Shown here: positions 1-7,873 of the stretch, piece after piece
How the letters are laid out: each line of letters starts with the position of its first letter
Numbering within the stretch: position 1 is the first letter of the stretch
Source of the DNA: an uncultured Saprospiraceae bacterium
GTDB taxonomy: Bacteria; Bacteroidota; Bacteroidia; Chitinophagales; Saprospiraceae
DNA: 34,013 bases
Assembly (NCBI GenBank): GCA_938008185.1
Contig: CALLLR010000055.1
Coordinates: forward strand, 1-34,013
Direction of reading: 5' to 3'
Made by a program: the position numbers and the translations under genes
The notes under the pieces: model-generated
Databases searched by the model: none
What the model was told of the DNA's origin: nothing
Seen by the model: only the letters and a program-made list of their open reading frames with translations

Positions 1-1
1 A

Positions 2-1306
2 CTCAATACCCAACTGGACGAAAAATTTAAAAATAATCTGGCGGGCATCGACCTCGTAATTGGCGCTAAAGGTAGTCCCTTACAGATGATTCTTTCGAGT
101 ATGTACCACATTGACGCACCGACGGGAAATATTTCAATCAAGGAAGTCAAACCTTTTTTAAATCCTAAGCATCCTCTGATCAAACTGGCCGTTCCGCTCT
201 CATTGGGAGACAGCTATAAAACCTTCCGAATTATTGGGACGACCCACGAATACGTTGATTCTATTTTTAGAGGAACCGTCGCAAGTGGAAAACGCTGGGA
301 AGATTTGTACGAAGTAACGATTGGCGCAAATGTATCCAATAAAACCAATCTTAAAATCGGAGATCAGTTTCACAGTTCTCACGGATTTACGGACGATGGT
401 ATCAATACCCACGACCACGGCGACGGCTTTAAAGTTGTCGGAATTTTGAATAAAACAAATACGGTACTCGATCAACTGATTCTGACCAATACCCAAAGTG
501 TCTGGGCCGTCCACGATCACGAAGCCGAAGGAAAACAGGCGCCAGCTGAGGCAGCGCAAGCGGATGATCATGACCACGACCACGATCATGCATCGGAAGC
601 AGCGGGTCAGGAAGACCATGCGGGACACGATCACGATGCGCACGACCATTCAGGTCACGACCATGCGGATCACGAAGGACACGATCACGATACGCACGAT
701 CATGCAGATCACCAGGCTGCGGGACCCGTCATGAAACCGCTCATCGATTATCATGACAAAGACATCACCACATTATTAGTTCGTTACCGAAATAAGAAAG
801 ATTGGCGCTCGCTAAACATGCCACGTAGTATTAACGAAAATACCGATCTGCAAGCCGCGAGTCCGGCCATTGAAATGAATCGATTGTATTCGATGATGGG
901 CGTAGGAACGGATGCTTTGCGAAATCTGGCTTTGATCATTGTGATTGTTTCCGGACTGAGTATTTTTATATCGCTGTTCAGTTCGCTGAAAGATCGTAAA
1001 TACGAATTAGCGTTGATGCGGGTGATGGGGGCGAGCCGGAGTTATCTGTTTTTTCTGATTATTCTGGAAGGTTTACTCTTTGCTATTTTGGGGTATTTAT
1101 TGGGATTATTACTTTCTCACGGTGGGATGGCCCTGCTATCCGGGTATCTTGAAAAAGCTTACCAATACGAATTTAGCGGCTGGCGATTTTTTAGAGAGGA
1201 GCTTTGGTTGTTGGGTGGATCACTTGGGATTGGCTTTGTGGCGGCCTTAATTCCGGCATTTCAGGCGTACCGAACCGATATTTCGGAGACTTTAACAACG
1301 TATTAA
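2..1306 (+). CDS. ABC transporter permease, FtsX/MacB type, with His-rich periplasmic loop (5' end outside window)
   Basis: This is the inner-membrane permease subunit of a MacB/LolE-like ABC transporter. The frame is open from base 2 with no stop, and the family motif DLVIGAKGSPLQ is read before the first internal ATG at 86, so the true start lies upstream of the window. After the periplasmic MacB-type domain, three membrane segments at the C-terminus (about codons 290-400 counted from the ATG at 86) form the FtsX domain, including LMRVMGAS before the second helix. Between about 512 and 712 the periplasmic domain contains roughly 67 residues with 19 His and many Asp, the kind of loop that binds zinc or another divalent metal. 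The next gene is a DUF3299-like secreted protein, and pairing of such ABC systems with DUF3299 suggests metal handling. The substrate is inference. The ATPase gene is presumably upstream, off the window. Confidence 0.88.
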   Translation, partial: LNTQLDEKFKNNLAGIDLVIGAKGSPLQMILSSMYHIDAPTGNISIKEVKPFLNPKHPLIKLAVPLSLGDSYKTFRIIGTTHEYVDSIFRGTVASGKRWEDLYEVTIGANVSNKTNLKIGDQFHSSHGFTDDGINTHDHGDGFKVVGILNKTNTVLDQLILTNTQSVWAVHDHEAEGKQAPAEAAQADDHDHDHDHASEAAGQEDHAGHDHDAHDHSGHDHADHEGHDHDTHDHADHQAAGPVMKPLIDYHDKDITTLLVRYRNKKDWRSLNMPRSINENTDLQAASPAIEMNRLYSMMGVGTDALRNLALIIVIVSGLSIFISLFSSLKDRKYELALMRVMGASRSYLFFLIILEGLLFAILGYLLGLLLSHGGMALLSGYLEKAYQYEFSGWRFFREELWLLGGSLGIGFVAALIPAFQAYRTDISETLTTY

Positions 1307-1407
1307 GAACAGATTAGTGGGGAAAGGCGTTATCTTTATTGAAGATTGTTTATTTGTTTAAAATGTTTAATTTTTTTACATTTTAAAAAGTCAAACGCTC
1401 GTATTTC

Positions 1408-1441
1408 ACGGTCGAAACAGATAAACGGTCGAAACAGATAA
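1408..1441 (+). repeat. Two perfect 17-bp tandem direct repeats
   Basis: The unit ACGGTCGAAACAGATAA occurs twice head to tail without interruption, ending 23 bp before the ATG at 1465. It lies in the leader or promoter region of the DUF3299-like gene. It could be a double operator or a simple duplication; the sequence alone does not decide. Confidence 0.85.
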
Positions 1442-1464
1442 ACAATATTTAAACAAAAATAAAC

Positions 1465-1959
1465 ATGAAAAAGATACCTTCCTTCCTACTAGCCACGAGC
1501 TTCTTGATGCTGCTAACCTTTTCGCTTTCTGCTCAACAAGCACCCGCAGCTTCTGACATGCCGGATGCCGCAGAAATGGAGGTGGAGAATACCTGGAAGA
1601 TGCTGAGTCGGTTAACCTATAAAAAACAGTACGATGAGATGATGGGCTTTAAAGTAGATGTTCCTGTTTTTAGTAAGGATATCCGGGCGATGGAAGGGAA
1701 AGAAGTAACGGTCAAGGGATATGTAATTCCAGTAGAAGGCTATAAGAGTCATAAAGAATTTGTTTTTTCTGCTTTCCCGTATAATATGTGTTTTTTCTGT
1801 GGCGGCGCTGGTCCCGAAACGGTGATGGAAATTGAGGCACTGGAGGCGGTTGAATATTCGGCGGATGCGATTACGCTACGTGGGAAATTGCAGTTAAATG
1901 ACAGCGATATTAATCGGTTGATTTATTCGCTGACGGATGCGCGGGTGGTGAAGGAGTAG
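1465..1959 (+). CDS. DUF3299-like secreted protein
   Basis: A 164-residue exported protein with a clear signal peptide (MKKIPSFLLATSFLMLLTFS, cleavage near LSAQQ). The mature part has the pattern LTYKKQYDEMMGFKVDVPVF, then GYVIPVEG, then MCFFCGGAGPETVMEI, and a final beta-rich stretch. This is the arrangement I know from DUF3299 proteins, whose Cys pair (CFFCGG) is a plausible metal or redox site. It lies 158 bp after the His-rich ABC permease on the same strand and is followed by a strong terminator at 1981, so the two probably form one functional unit even if the tandem repeats upstream mark a separate promoter. A role in metal, perhaps zinc, trafficking is inferred from context. Confidence 0.75.
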   Translation: MKKIPSFLLATSFLMLLTFSLSAQQAPAASDMPDAAEMEVENTWKMLSRLTYKKQYDEMMGFKVDVPVFSKDIRAMEGKEVTVKGYVIPVEGYKSHKEFVFSAFPYNMCFFCGGAGPETVMEIEALEAVEYSADAITLRGKLQLNDSDINRLIYSLTDARVVKE

Positions 1960-1980
1960 ATTGATAATAAAATAAAAAAA

Positions 1981-2015
1981 GGGACCGTTGCAAACAATTG
2001 TAACGGTCCCTTTTT
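1981..2015. terminator. Bidirectional intrinsic terminator
   Basis: GGGACCGTTGCAA pairs with TTGTAACGGTCCC (one G-T wobble) around the loop ACAA, with T5 immediately after and an A-rich run immediately before. It sits between the convergent stops at 1959 and 2041 and can end transcription from both sides. Confidence 0.9.
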
Positions 2016-2040
2016 CTTTAAAAGCTGTATAAAATTTTTT

Positions 2041-4266
2041 CTACAACGGAATCCAATAATTCAATTTCATCACCAAAGCCCGATTCTTCGAGGCAAAACT
2101 CCCGGTCAGATAGTTTTCGGTATAAACCAAATGAAAATCTGACAAAGGTTGGTAGCGCCAGTTAAAGCGAGCATTAATATTAAAATTTTCTTTTTGGGTA
2201 TTGTATTGTAAAAAGGTGGTAAAGGAAATATTGCGATTAAAAGAATATTCAAGCTTGCTGCCTAGCAAGACAAAGTGTATAATTTCTTCCTGATTGTCAA
2301 ACCCGCCCAGGTCTTGTTTTGAGAAGTTGAGTCCTGCGTTAAAATGTCGGTTTAGACGATAGATAAAATCACTGGTAAAATCAAAGTGATGTCCCGTATA
2401 TTCGAAGCGATAACCGATACTGGCGTGGGCAGAAAATCGTTTCCGTTGTCCGGTATCATAAGTCAATAAATATCCTCTGTTATGGTAGACGCCGATGTCG
2501 AAAGGTAGTTCAAGTCCATTGAGTAATAATGGTACCAGTAATCGCGGCGCGGTATTGCTATACTGCAAATTGAAATAAGCAGAATTTTTAAATTGTAAGG
2601 TCAAATCCAGTTCAAGGCGGTATTCCAAAAATTGATATGCTTGATCAAAAAACAAATCAATTTGATAACTTGGACTGATAAAATCCAGGATTTTATGTTG
2701 GTTAAAAAAGAATCGATAATAACCGCTATTTCTTACATCTACGTAGCCAATCTGAATCGTTGTATCCCGAACATTATCCAGGTGATATAATCTGGGTACG
2801 TAATCCATTCCAGAAAAATAACCTTCTTCTACACTATCCACTCCTAAAAAAATGCTATAATTTTTTTCTTTGTATCGCGTCTTAAAAGTAAAAGCTTTGG
2901 CTGCCTGAGTAGTAGCGTCATTAAAGGCGTAATGCAAAAAAGCTTTGCCCGTCAGTCGGGAAGCGAAAAAACGGTAATCAAATTCAAGTCCGCCAACTCG
3001 CTGATAATCACTACCTGGTCGCCACTTGTTAAAGCCCTGTCGATTGGTCATAAAAGCGGTGAGGGAAGATCCTTGAAAAAGATTTCTTTGCACCGTAGCA
3101 ACTGTATAATTTTTGTGGGTGGTCTCTCCCTGAGGAGATTCTGTTTGTACATTCATCAGTCCGACTCGCCATTTGTCATTTAAATTACCGCTTAGTCGAG
3201 CACCGTACAAAATATTAACCGGATCTTCTCCAGCGCTACCAATTCTCCGGGAAAAGAAAGGACGAATTCGGCTATTGCCTATTTTTTCAAATAAATCGCT
3301 ATGCTCTAAAAAGAAAGGTCTTTTTTCCGGAAAGAAAAGTTCAAATCGCTGCAGGTCAATTACCTGCCGGTCAACTTCTACCTGCGAAAAATCCGGCTTG
3401 AGTGTAAGGTCCAGATTGAGTGAAGAACTGATCGCAATTTTTGCGTCCATTCCCGTATTAAAAAGTGCCGTTGCTGCTTTATCATTTTTATTATTTTGCA
3501 CCCCACCGACAGCTACGTAGGGATTAACGATGGTGGACAATCCAGGTTTTTTTAATGGTTTTTCCCAATTAAGCGTCCCCATAGAAGAAAGGGTCGTCGT
3601 CTCAAAACCCCGGGCAATAGGTATCCAAGTGGATACCTCGTTGCTTTTTAGGTCATTTCTGGTAAAATTTATTTTCCAGTCTTTTTGCTGATGATCGTAC
3701 CGTAAGATATTGAATGGTATGGCAATTTCAACCGACCATGATTTTTTGCCAGGATCTTGCCAGACTTCAGCGTACCACACCCCGTCCCAGTTGGTATTGA
3801 TAGATTTTTCTTTGTGTCCACCATCAGAGATGATCGCATCCCACTGAACACCAAAAGGATTGACGGCAAAACCCAGGGCATTGTTTCCGTCTTTAAAGGC
3901 ATCGAGGTAAACGGCGAAGGCATCGTTGACCGAAAAATCAAAATCTCTTTTTAACGATTGTACCACAAAATTTCCCGGCGTTTGATCGGTACAGGTAGCA
4001 CCAATGTACAGAAAGTATTCATCGTGTAATATCCGGACTTCGGTAATGGATTGAGCTCGAATGGAATCTCGTGGAAAGGTCATCCAAAAAAGCGTGGTTT
4101 TGTCGGCGGCGGTCCACTCTGCCTCTAGTAGTTTACCATCAAGGTCGATTGCCTGAGGAATGAAACGGGCACGAAGCTCCTGTTCTTGCGCGTAACTTGA
4201 CAGCCACACAAGTGAGAATACAAACCAGAGGTATGATTTTATCAGGGTTTTGATGATAAAATAAAT
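2041..4266 (-). CDS. CBM9-like/DUF5916 outer-membrane-associated protein (non-ATG start)
   Basis: From a GTG at 4209 the frame encodes 722 residues. The N-terminal ~190 residues resemble a family 9 carbohydrate-binding (CBM9-like) domain (IDLDGKLLEAEWTAADKTTL, YLYIGATCTDQ type). The rest is DUF5916, with FFPEKRPFFLEHSDLF and many amphipathic beta strands suggesting an outer-membrane barrel; it ends in an aromatic strand (LNYWIPL). The frame stays open upstream of the GTG to a stop at 4267-4269, and that extension reads IIKTLIKSYLWFVFSLVWLS before SYAQ, a typical signal peptide. It has no ATG, GTG or TTG, so the real start is probably CTG at 4245 or an ATT/ATC at 4266-4255. I give the maximum span. 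Function is unknown; such proteins are common in Bacteroidota polymer-using species. Confidence 0.82.
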   Translation of the reverse strand: MYFIIKTLIKSYLWFVFSLVWLSSYAQEQELRARFIPQAIDLDGKLLEAEWTAADKTTLFWMTFPRDSIRAQSITEVRILHDEYFLYIGATCTDQTPGNFVVQSLKRDFDFSVNDAFAVYLDAFKDGNNALGFAVNPFGVQWDAIISDGGHKEKSINTNWDGVWYAEVWQDPGKKSWSVEIAIPFNILRYDHQQKDWKINFTRNDLKSNEVSTWIPIARGFETTTLSSMGTLNWEKPLKKPGLSTIVNPYVAVGGVQNNKNDKAATALFNTGMDAKIAISSSLNLDLTLKPDFSQVEVDRQVIDLQRFELFFPEKRPFFLEHSDLFEKIGNSRIRPFFSRRIGSAGEDPVNILYGARLSGNLNDKWRVGLMNVQTESPQGETTHKNYTVATVQRNLFQGSSLTAFMTNRQGFNKWRPGSDYQRVGGLEFDYRFFASRLTGKAFLHYAFNDATTQAAKAFTFKTRYKEKNYSIFLGVDSVEEGYFSGMDYVPRLYHLDNVRDTTIQIGYVDVRNSGYYRFFFNQHKILDFISPSYQIDLFFDQAYQFLEYRLELDLTLQFKNSAYFNLQYSNTAPRLLVPLLLNGLELPFDIGVYHNRGYLLTYDTGQRKRFSAHASIGYRFEYTGHHFDFTSDFIYRLNRHFNAGLNFSKQDLGGFDNQEEIIHFVLLGSKLEYSFNRNISFTTFLQYNTQKENFNINARFNWRYQPLSDFHLVYTENYLTGSFASKNRALVMKLNYWIPL

Positions 4267-4450
4267 CTAGTTGAACCTACTTTCGGAGTAGACCTGACCG
4301 TGCAAGTATACCACTTCCTCAAGAAGGGTCGTGATCAAATGTGGGAAATAGAAAAGTGAAGAGTTGGTTAATTTTTAACGTAAGCAATTGTTCGTTTACT
4401 TTCTACACTATTAGAAGACGCGATTTAAGTGAAGCTAACGGCGCGAATAG

Positions 4451-4960
4451 CTATTTTGCACTAAACATCCTGCCGATTCCAAATCGGAAAGCTAGTAGTA
4501 ACACGATAAACATAATTCCGACGTAATAAAACGGGACAACGGAAATCACAAAAATACGCGTTCGATCAATAATCCACATAAAAACCAAGCTGCTAAAAAT
4601 GGCGATACAGAGCCCAGATAACTTATTAAAACCAGGAACACGATCTAGTGGAACATTATTTTTTATTAATAGCAAGGTTATGAACATGGATAAAATTGGA
4701 AAAATCTGGGTATAAATATTCGCATTGAAAACACTCTGTTTTTCAAATAAAAATAAATAAACATTGAGTGTAATGGAAAAGATACCTGGAACACAGATCA
4801 GATAGATTAATGCCGAGTATAAATACTTCCAGGGACTCAGGTGACCTTCATTTTTACCCATAAAACCCGTGATGAGCGCCGTAAGCGGAATCATCCCGAA
4901 ATAGGCCATCAACAGGAGAGGTTTATCAGCTAACAGATCAAAAAATTCCTTTAAAGTCAT
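4451..4960 (-). CDS. Small membrane protein, unknown function
   Basis: The preferred start is the ATG at 4960 (MTLKEFFDLLADKPLLLMAY), giving 169 residues. A longer open frame back to 5047 adds a stretch that does not look like a protein N-terminus and would crowd odhB. The protein has four to five hydrophobic segments: after an amphipathic N-terminal helix, around YFGMIPLTALITGF, YLYSALIYLICVPGIFSITL, IFPILSMFITLLLI, LCIAIFSSLVFMWII and FVISVVPFYYVGIMFIVLLL. I do not recognise a family. It lies downstream of odhB on the same strand and upstream of the DUF5916 gene, but nothing ties it functionally to either. Confidence 0.7.
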   Translation of the reverse strand: MTLKEFFDLLADKPLLLMAYFGMIPLTALITGFMGKNEGHLSPWKYLYSALIYLICVPGIFSITLNVYLFLFEKQSVFNANIYTQIFPILSMFITLLLIKNNVPLDRVPGFNKLSGLCIAIFSSLVFMWIIDRTRIFVISVVPFYYVGIMFIVLLLAFRFGIGRMFSAK

Positions 4961-5074
4961 TGTGCATCCGTCTTTTGGAAATAATAAAACAGTCTGATCG
5001 TCAAAACCAGCCTGTTCTAATCTGAATTTATACAAAAATAACGCCACATAAGGCGGCTAAAATTAATCTGCATC

Positions 5075-6682
5075 TTATAATAAAAGCAGCTTAACCGGAT
5101 CTTCTAGCAGTTGCTTAACTTTTACTAAAAATGTCACAGAAGTACTGCCATCAATCACCCGGTGGTCATAAGAAAGTGCCAAATACATCATTGGACGAAT
5201 TTTTACTTCTCCATCGATGGCCATTGGACGTTGCTGAATGGTATGCATCCCCAGAATCGCGGATTGCGGCTCGTTCAAAATCGGCGTACTCATCATTGAA
5301 CCAAAAACACCACCATTGGTGATCGTAAAGGTTCCACCTTTCATTTCGTCGAGGGTCAGTTCGCCGGCTCGTGCCTTACCAGCGAGCGCTTTAATGGCTA
5401 GTTCAATTTCGTGGAATTTCATTTTTTCCACATTTTTCACCGGAGGAACGACTAGTCCGGTTGGCGTAGAGATCGCAATAGAAATATCTACGTAATCGTG
5501 GTAGACGATATTATCACCACTTATAGAAGCGTTGACATCCGGCATTTCCATGAGAATTTTGGCGCAGGCTTTTGAAAACAGCGACATGAAGCCAAGCTTG
5601 GTACCGTATTTTTCAACAAATTCTTCCTGGTATTTTTTACGCATGGCCATGATGTTGGTCAGATCCACTTCGTTGAAAGTGGTCAGCATGGCAGTATTGT
5701 TCTTGGCAGAAACCAATCGTTTGGCGATGGTTCGGCGCATTCGGCTCATTTTTTGAATACGTTCGCCACGCTCGCCAGCAGGAGTTGGAGAAGCAGAACT
5801 TACCCTGGCCGGAGCGGTAGTCTTTCCGTTGGAAGAAGCGGAGGTGGAGGTGGCCGGTTTATTTTTTCGATTAGCAACGGCCGTCATTACATCCTCTTTG
5901 GTAATCCGTCCGTCTTTACCCGTACCTTTAATATCTTCTTCGGTTAATTTATTTTCTGCCATCAATTTAGCGGCGGCGGGAGAAGGATGACCATCAGCGT
6001 AATGATAATCTTCTTTATTTTCCGTTTCCAGATTTTCGACTGGAACCTCCTCTACATCATCTTCGGCGGCACCATTATCAGAAGATGTACCTACTTCAAT
6101 TTTAGCCACCAGAGCACCAATTTCCAGGTCATCGCCTTCGGCAGCGACGTAGATTAGTTTGCCGGAAGCCTCTGCCGGAAATTCCAGGGTTGCTTTATCG
6201 GATTCAAATTCACAGATTGGCTCGTCGATATTGACGTGATCTCCGTTACCTTTCAGCCACTGAGAAAGGGTAACTTCGGTGATGGACTCCCCGATTACGG
6301 GAACTTTCATTTCTATGATCTGTCCTTTTGGGGGCGAGGCGGTAGCTTTTTTGACAGGTGCTTCTTTTTCTTCTTTCTTGGGTGCCTCTTTTGTGGCAGG
6401 TGTCTCTTTGTTATTTTCTTTCGGCGCGGTCTTACCTTTGCTGGCGCTGGTATCTATTTTGGCTACCAGGGCACCAATTTCCAGATCATCCTCTTCGTTG
6501 GCGACAAAACTGATTGTTCCCGCAGCTTCTGCTGGAAATTCGAGTGTAGCCTTATCGGATTCAAATTCACAGATTGGATCGTCAATATTTACGTAATCAC
6601 CGTTGGCAACCAGCCATTTAGAAAGGGTGACTTCAGTAATAGACTCTCCGATTACGGGAACTTTCATTTCAATTATACTCAT
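5075..6682 (-). CDS. odhB: Dihydrolipoamide succinyltransferase, E2 of 2-oxoglutarate dehydrogenase, two lipoyl domains
   Basis: A 535-residue E2 acyltransferase. Two nearly identical lipoyl domains (about residues 1-77 and 122-196) each carry the lipoylation motif [15 protein letters not shown], with lysines K44 and K163. A Lys/Ala/Glu/Pro-rich linker separates them. A peripheral-subunit-binding domain (about 231-268, [20 protein letters not shown]) and another flexible Ser/Thr/Ala linker lead to the catalytic domain (about 305-535), which ends with the active-site motif SYDHRVIDG (H507, D511). It transfers succinyl groups to CoA in the TCA cycle, in the cytoplasm. E2 from pyruvate or branched-chain complexes is the alternative; the motif GESITEV favours the succinyltransferase. 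No E1 gene is adjacent. ATG at 6682 begins directly at the conserved strand MSIIEMKVP. Confidence 0.92.
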   Translation of the reverse strand: MSIIEMKVPVIGESITEVTLSKWLVANGDYVNIDDPICEFESDKATLEFPAEAAGTISFVANEEDDLEIGALVAKIDTSASKGKTAPKENNKETPATKEAPKKEEKEAPVKKATASPPKGQIIEMKVPVIGESITEVTLSQWLKGNGDHVNIDEPICEFESDKATLEFPAEASGKLIYVAAEGDDLEIGALVAKIEVGTSSDNGAAEDDVEEVPVENLETENKEDYHYADGHPSPAAAKLMAENKLTEEDIKGTGKDGRITKEDVMTAVANRKNKPATSTSASSNGKTTAPARVSSASPTPAGERGERIQKMSRMRRTIAKRLVSAKNNTAMLTTFNEVDLTNIMAMRKKYQEEFVEKYGTKLGFMSLFSKACAKILMEMPDVNASISGDNIVYHDYVDISIAISTPTGLVVPPVKNVEKMKFHEIELAIKALAGKARAGELTLDEMKGGTFTITNGGVFGSMMSTPILNEPQSAILGMHTIQQRPMAIDGEVKIRPMMYLALSYDHRVIDGSTSVTFLVKVKQLLEDPVKLLLL

Positions 6683-6874
6683 AATGGCTGTTGGTTGTAT
6701 AAATTTAAGTGTATGAGCAGGCGGTGCTGCTGATGATTTTGATCTTAGACCAATTGAGGGTTAAAGTTACTTTTTTTTAATAAAAATACCTTATGGTAAA
6801 TAAAGGATATGTGAATTAATCGTCAGTTGAGTAACTGAAGAGTGAAAAATCTCTAGTCGTAAATACAGCGTGTA

Positions 6875-7867
6875 CTAATTTTGTGGTTCATATACGTAAA
6901 TTCTGCCATGACCTCCTTTTCCTTCGTTGGCAATGTAGAGGGTCCCGTCTTTTCCAAAAGTGATGCCTTCCGGTTGACGATGAATTTTTTTATTTAATTT
7001 GGCTAAATATTGAATATCTCCCGCTACATTCATAATTAAAAGCATTTTTTTGGAAGAGGACAAGATATAAATTTCATGTGATTCGGGATGAATAGCGATT
7101 CCAGAAGGGCTAAACTTAAAGTTATCCTGACTAAGATAAGACTGGAAATTTTGGAATTCGGAATGATGAGTCGCTTTTTTTAGAAACTGCTGGACCTTCC
7201 TTAATGTGATTTTATAAAGTGGGTCTGCAATGAGTTTTTTTGTTGCTAAGTCAAAACGGTACACAGATTTTCGATTAGCCGCTTCTTCGGTTGTTTCTCC
7301 CATTGTCGGTATTCCTTTACAAGCAAGAAGAAGACTATTGGATGCGGCTTGATAACAAAGGCCTTCCACGTCATTTTTACCCTTTAGGTCTGTTTTATAA
7401 GTGGAGACAACCAGATCTTCTCCATCGGGATCTTTTACCTGGTAAATAGTTCCATTGCTTTTGGTCACATAAATGGTGTTTTGGTGATAAGCCAACCCTT
7501 CGTAATCTCCATCTTTACCAAAATCAATTTTTTTGGTTACCTCTCCCGAATTAAGATCTATCTTATAAATATTTCCTTTTTCATCCTGAACAGTATAGAG
7601 GAATTTATTTTTAGGACCAATTGTCAAACCGGAAATTTCTTCCAGTTTATCAGGCATTTTGAAAGACTGATCAGGTTTGGTGAGTTGGTAAGGAAAGTGA
7701 TAATGAGCCGTACTGATGGCGATAGCAACTGGCGCGGCTAGAGAATCAGAATCGCCAGAATTTTTGGCGGATAATTTGGTCGAAAAATTAACGGATGCAT
7801 GATTAGGGTTTTCAATACATCCTAAAAGGGTTGAAAGCGAAAAAAATAAAATAGTCAATAATTTCAT
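6875..7867 (-). CDS. SdiA-regulated-type beta-propeller lipoprotein
   Basis: A 330-residue lipoprotein: the signal LTILFFSLSTLLGC contains a lipobox with Cys17. The mature protein has propeller-like repeats, such as EEISGLTIGPKNKFLYTVQD, YEGLAYHQNTIYVT, DVEGLCYQAASNSLLLACKG, FSPSGIAIHPESHEIYILSS and PEGITFGKDGTLYIANEG. This EG(L/I) plus (L/I)Y pattern is that of the SdiA-regulated/YjiK-like family, predicted calcium-binding or esterase-like propellers. Its start lies only 6 bp after the stop of the large cyclase gene, so the two are very likely co-transcribed. Biochemical role unknown. Confidence 0.8.
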   Translation of the reverse strand: MKLLTILFFSLSTLLGCIENPNHASVNFSTKLSAKNSGDSDSLAAPVAIAISTAHYHFPYQLTKPDQSFKMPDKLEEISGLTIGPKNKFLYTVQDEKGNIYKIDLNSGEVTKKIDFGKDGDYEGLAYHQNTIYVTKSNGTIYQVKDPDGEDLVVSTYKTDLKGKNDVEGLCYQAASNSLLLACKGIPTMGETTEEAANRKSVYRFDLATKKLIADPLYKITLRKVQQFLKKATHHSEFQNFQSYLSQDNFKFSPSGIAIHPESHEIYILSSSKKMLLIMNVAGDIQYLAKLNKKIHRQPEGITFGKDGTLYIANEGKGGHGRIYVYEPQN

Positions 7868-7873
7868 GTTTTG

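Noticed and set aside
200-734. Open frames on both strands opposite and within the His-rich loop
   Set aside because: They arise from the repetitive CAC/CAT/GAT codons of the real permease gene; their proteins are low-complexity with no start context.
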